From an uncultured Eubacterium sp. (GTDB taxonomy: Bacteria > Bacillota > Clostridia > Lachnospirales > Lachnospiraceae), in assembly GCA_902475415.1 (NCBI GenBank), contig CABRZK010000158.1, positions 1 to 6,066 of the forward strand: DNA of 6,066 nucleotides. Reading direction: 5' to 3'. The notes under the pieces were generated by a model. It was not told the DNA's origin. It did not search any database and was given only the letters and a program-made list of their open reading frames with translations. This document shows, piece by piece, positions 4,047 to 6,066 of the stretch (positions within the stretch are counted from its first letter, which is position 1; each line of letters begins with the position of its first letter). The position numbers and the translations under genes are program-made.

Positions 4047-6066
4047 TTAATATACTTTTATTTGAGACAACTGTCCTACAACCATTCCGACTTTCTGCGG
4101 ATCAGCCCCCATCGGAATCAGTTCAAACAGATCTGACACCTGACGAAACGCATGATCCGGATTTCTGAAAATGACTGCCTGCCTGATTTCTTCCATAATC
4201 AGAGCTTCTGCTTCTGTATTTTTGAATACATCTGTCAAAAAGGCTTCTGCGGCGTACATGCATCTCACATCGTGATCCGGCTGATAGGTATGCCGGTAAG
4301 TGCCGGCAGAAAGTGTCACTGTCTGTTCTGTTTCCGGCAACTTTAAGCATGCGCTGCAGCCAAAGGGAACTTCCACACGGATATCTATCTCTCCACTGTC
4401 CAGTAAATGGTACTCCACCTCATATTTTCCAGAGACAGAATCATAAACAGCTTTTACATGACGGATCAACGGACTTACCACCGGCTCAATTCTTGCAGAA
4501 CGAAATCCATCCTCTCCTGCCTGAATGCCCGCCATGTATTTGTAGAAAAATTCACATACGCTTCCGTAGGCATAATGATTCAGACTGTTCATTCCCATTG
4601 GATTGATGGTTCCGTCTGGCAGCACAGAGTTCCAGCGCTCCCAGATTGTTGTAGCCCCCTGATTGACTTCATACAGCCAGCCCGGATAATCTTCATTCAG
4701 TAAAAAGTGGTATGCAAGATCACCCCGTCCACACTTTGCAAGTGTCTGGCATAAAACCGGACCTCCGGCGAATCCACCTTTGATTTTAAATTTATCCCGT
4801 CTGAGTTGTTTTACAAAGTCAGAAACCAGAACCTCGTAATCACGATATACCTCAAACTGAACCGCAAGAATATAACCGGTCTGAGTATTTACTGTCAGGT
4901 GTCCCTTCGGAGAAAAATATTCATCCAGCAGACAATTTTTCTGGCTGTCTGCCAGTTCCTGATACGCGTCTGCTTCTTCTTTTCCAAGAATCCGGGCAGT
5001 CTGACATAGTAAATTCAGACTGTTGTAGTAATACATGCTTGCCATATATTCATCCGGCGTACTCCCCTTATATTCCTGTTCGCTGAATCCATCCAGTGCC
5101 AGCCAGTCGCCAAACTGAAAACCTTCTGTCCAGAGACCATATCTTTTTCCACAGGATTTTTCCACCTGGGTTCCTACATAGTCAACCCAGTCCTTCATCA
5201 TCGGATAACTTTCCTGTAAAAGTTCCTGATTCTGATAATACTTCCACAGAACTGATGGCAATATCGTTGCCGCATCTCCCCAGCCAGCTGCCGGATCACA
5301 CAGAATAAAACCTTCCGGAACATAAGCAGGGACTCCGCCATTGCAATGCTTCTGTGCCGTACGCATCATCCACATGAACTTACGGTAAAAAGCTCTGGTA
5401 TCCATATTATAGCAAGCCGCCGGAGCAAAAATCTGTGCATCTCCGGTCCAGCCAAGACGCTCATCCCGCTGTGGACAATCCGATGGAATATCCAGGAAAT
5501 TGCTTTTCTGTCCCCAGACACAATTCTGGAATAAGCGATTCAGTTTTTCATGGTCTGTCTCCACCATTCCGGTATCATCCAGATCAGAATAAAGTACCCA
5601 GGCCGTCACCTCAGCAGGATCAATTTTTTCAACACTGCCACTGATCTGCACATAGCGGAATCCATAATAGGTAAAATGTGGACGAACTAACTTCCGGGTT
5701 CCGTCACTGATATAAGTAAATCCGCCTGTCGCAGTCTTGTAATTTTTATTATAAAACTCTCCATTTTGTAAAATTTCACCGAATTCAAAATGAACCTGTT
5801 CGTCTTTTTCCAGGCAGGACGTAAACGTAACCCAACCCGTCATGTTCTGTCCAAAATCCAGAATCATCGTTCCATTCTGCCCCGGAATCACTTCTTTTAC
5901 CTGTAATTCCTGTTTTTTCACTACCGGAAGGCTGTAACGATCTATCAGCTTTCCGTCCGGTGCATCTACGGAAACTGCCGTCTGCCATACTTCATCTGCG
6001 AGATTGATACGATCATCCAGAACTTCCCCGTCATAAATGCCACTGCTGACAACCGGTGACGGTACA
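4047..6066 (-). CDS. Alpha-L-rhamnosidase, glycoside hydrolase family 78 (5' end beyond window)
   Basis: The frame is open from the window edge to the stop at 4047, giving 672 residues (numbered here from the first full codon). The GTG at 5921 is internal: in-frame sequence upstream (SSGIYDGEVLDDR, 7-19) is GH78-like, so the N-terminal part, probably a few hundred residues, is missing. Visible order: end of the N-terminal beta domain; beta domain with FGQNMTGW (71-78) and HFTYYGFRYVQI (130-141); an (alpha/alpha)6 barrel with DCPQRDERLGWTGD (196-209), where E202 is the expected general acid; GWGDA (261-265); FQFGDW (316-321); and GATTIWERW (470-478), where E476 is the expected general base; then a C-terminal beta domain. 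A tail from about residue 598 is extra. The enzyme would release terminal L-rhamnose from plant or microbial glycans. A secretion signal cannot be judged. Confidence 0.92.
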   Translation of the reverse strand, partial: VPSPVVSSGIYDGEVLDDRINLADEVWQTAVSVDAPDGKLIDRYSLPVVKKQELQVKEVIPGQNGTMILDFGQNMTGWVTFTSCLEKDEQVHFEFGEILQNGEFYNKNYKTATGGFTYISDGTRKLVRPHFTYYGFRYVQISGSVEKIDPAEVTAWVLYSDLDDTGMVETDHEKLNRLFQNCVWGQKSNFLDIPSDCPQRDERLGWTGDAQIFAPAACYNMDTRAFYRKFMWMMRTAQKHCNGGVPAYVPEGFILCDPAAGWGDAATILPSVLWKYYQNQELLQESYPMMKDWVDYVGTQVEKSCGKRYGLWTEGFQFGDWLALDGFSEQEYKGSTPDEYMASMYYYNSLNLLCQTARILGKEEADAYQELADSQKNCLLDEYFSPKGHLTVNTQTGYILAVQFEVYRDYEVLVSDFVKQLRRDKFKIKGGFAGGPVLCQTLAKCGRGDLAYHFLLNEDYPGWLYEVNQGATTIWERWNSVLPDGTINPMGMNSLNHYAYGSVCEFFYKYMAGIQAGEDGFRSARIEPVVSPLIRHVKAVYDSVSGKYEVEYHLLDSGEIDIRVEVPFGCSACLKLPETEQTVTLSAGTYRHTYQPDHDVRCMYAAEAFLTDVFKNTEAEALIMEEIRQAVIFRNPDHAFRQVSDLFELIPMGADPQKVGMVVGQLSQIKVY

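Noticed and set aside
4047..5921. GTG at 5921 as the start of the rhamnosidase
   Set aside because: The frame continues upstream to the window edge with GH78-like sequence (SSGIYDGEVLDD), and no RBS precedes the GTG.

Overview
The window looks like a chromosomal piece of an anaerobic, Gram-positive, low-to-mid GC Clostridia species, most likely Lachnospiraceae. The grounds are the Re-type (clostridial) citrate synthase, a very cysteine-rich repeat peptide of a kind I associate with this family, strong GGAGG-type ribosome binding sites, a GH78 rhamnosidase typical of gut fibre degraders, and small helical hypothetical proteins. The family assignment is inference; no rRNA or other marker is present. 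I see no mobile element, CRISPR array, tRNA or rRNA.

Left part (1-2180, minus strand): a two-gene operon transcribed towards position 1. It begins with a sigma-A-type promoter (TTGACA, 17 nt, TATTAT). Three copies of a 12-bp operator-like word, spaced exactly 19 bp apart, overlap the -10 box and run into the leader. The operon encodes a probable Re-citrate synthase (460 aa) and, 30 nt later, a GntR/FCD regulator cut by the window edge. The simplest reading is that the regulator senses a carboxylic acid and represses its own operon, controlling carbon entry into the oxidative TCA branch (2-oxoglutarate/glutamate supply). Aconitase and isocitrate dehydrogenase may lie beyond the left edge.

Middle part (2180-4040): a cluster of small genes. 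A 76-aa peptide with 15 cysteines and two copies of IWIILLLCCCGGCG is on the plus strand. Convergent to it is a 58-aa charged protein on the minus strand (2728-2904) that is short enough to escape ordinary gene calling but has an excellent RBS; a bidirectional terminator sits between the two. After an AT-rich 313-nt gap with a 17-bp tandem repeat come two plus-strand genes (126 and 92 aa) of unknown function. They share a C-terminal motif, and a promoter-like sequence resembling sporulation sigma-E sites precedes the first. A long bidirectional terminator closes this unit.

Right part (4047-6066, minus strand): the last 672 residues of a GH78 alpha-L-rhamnosidase-like enzyme whose N-terminus lies outside the window. 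It carries the catalytic motifs and a roughly 75-residue helical C-terminal extension.

The best candidates for undescribed biology are the small-protein cluster (76, 58, 126 and 92 aa), possibly sporulation-linked, and the phased operator array of the citrate synthase operon. I found no convincing evidence of a defence system or other large novel system.
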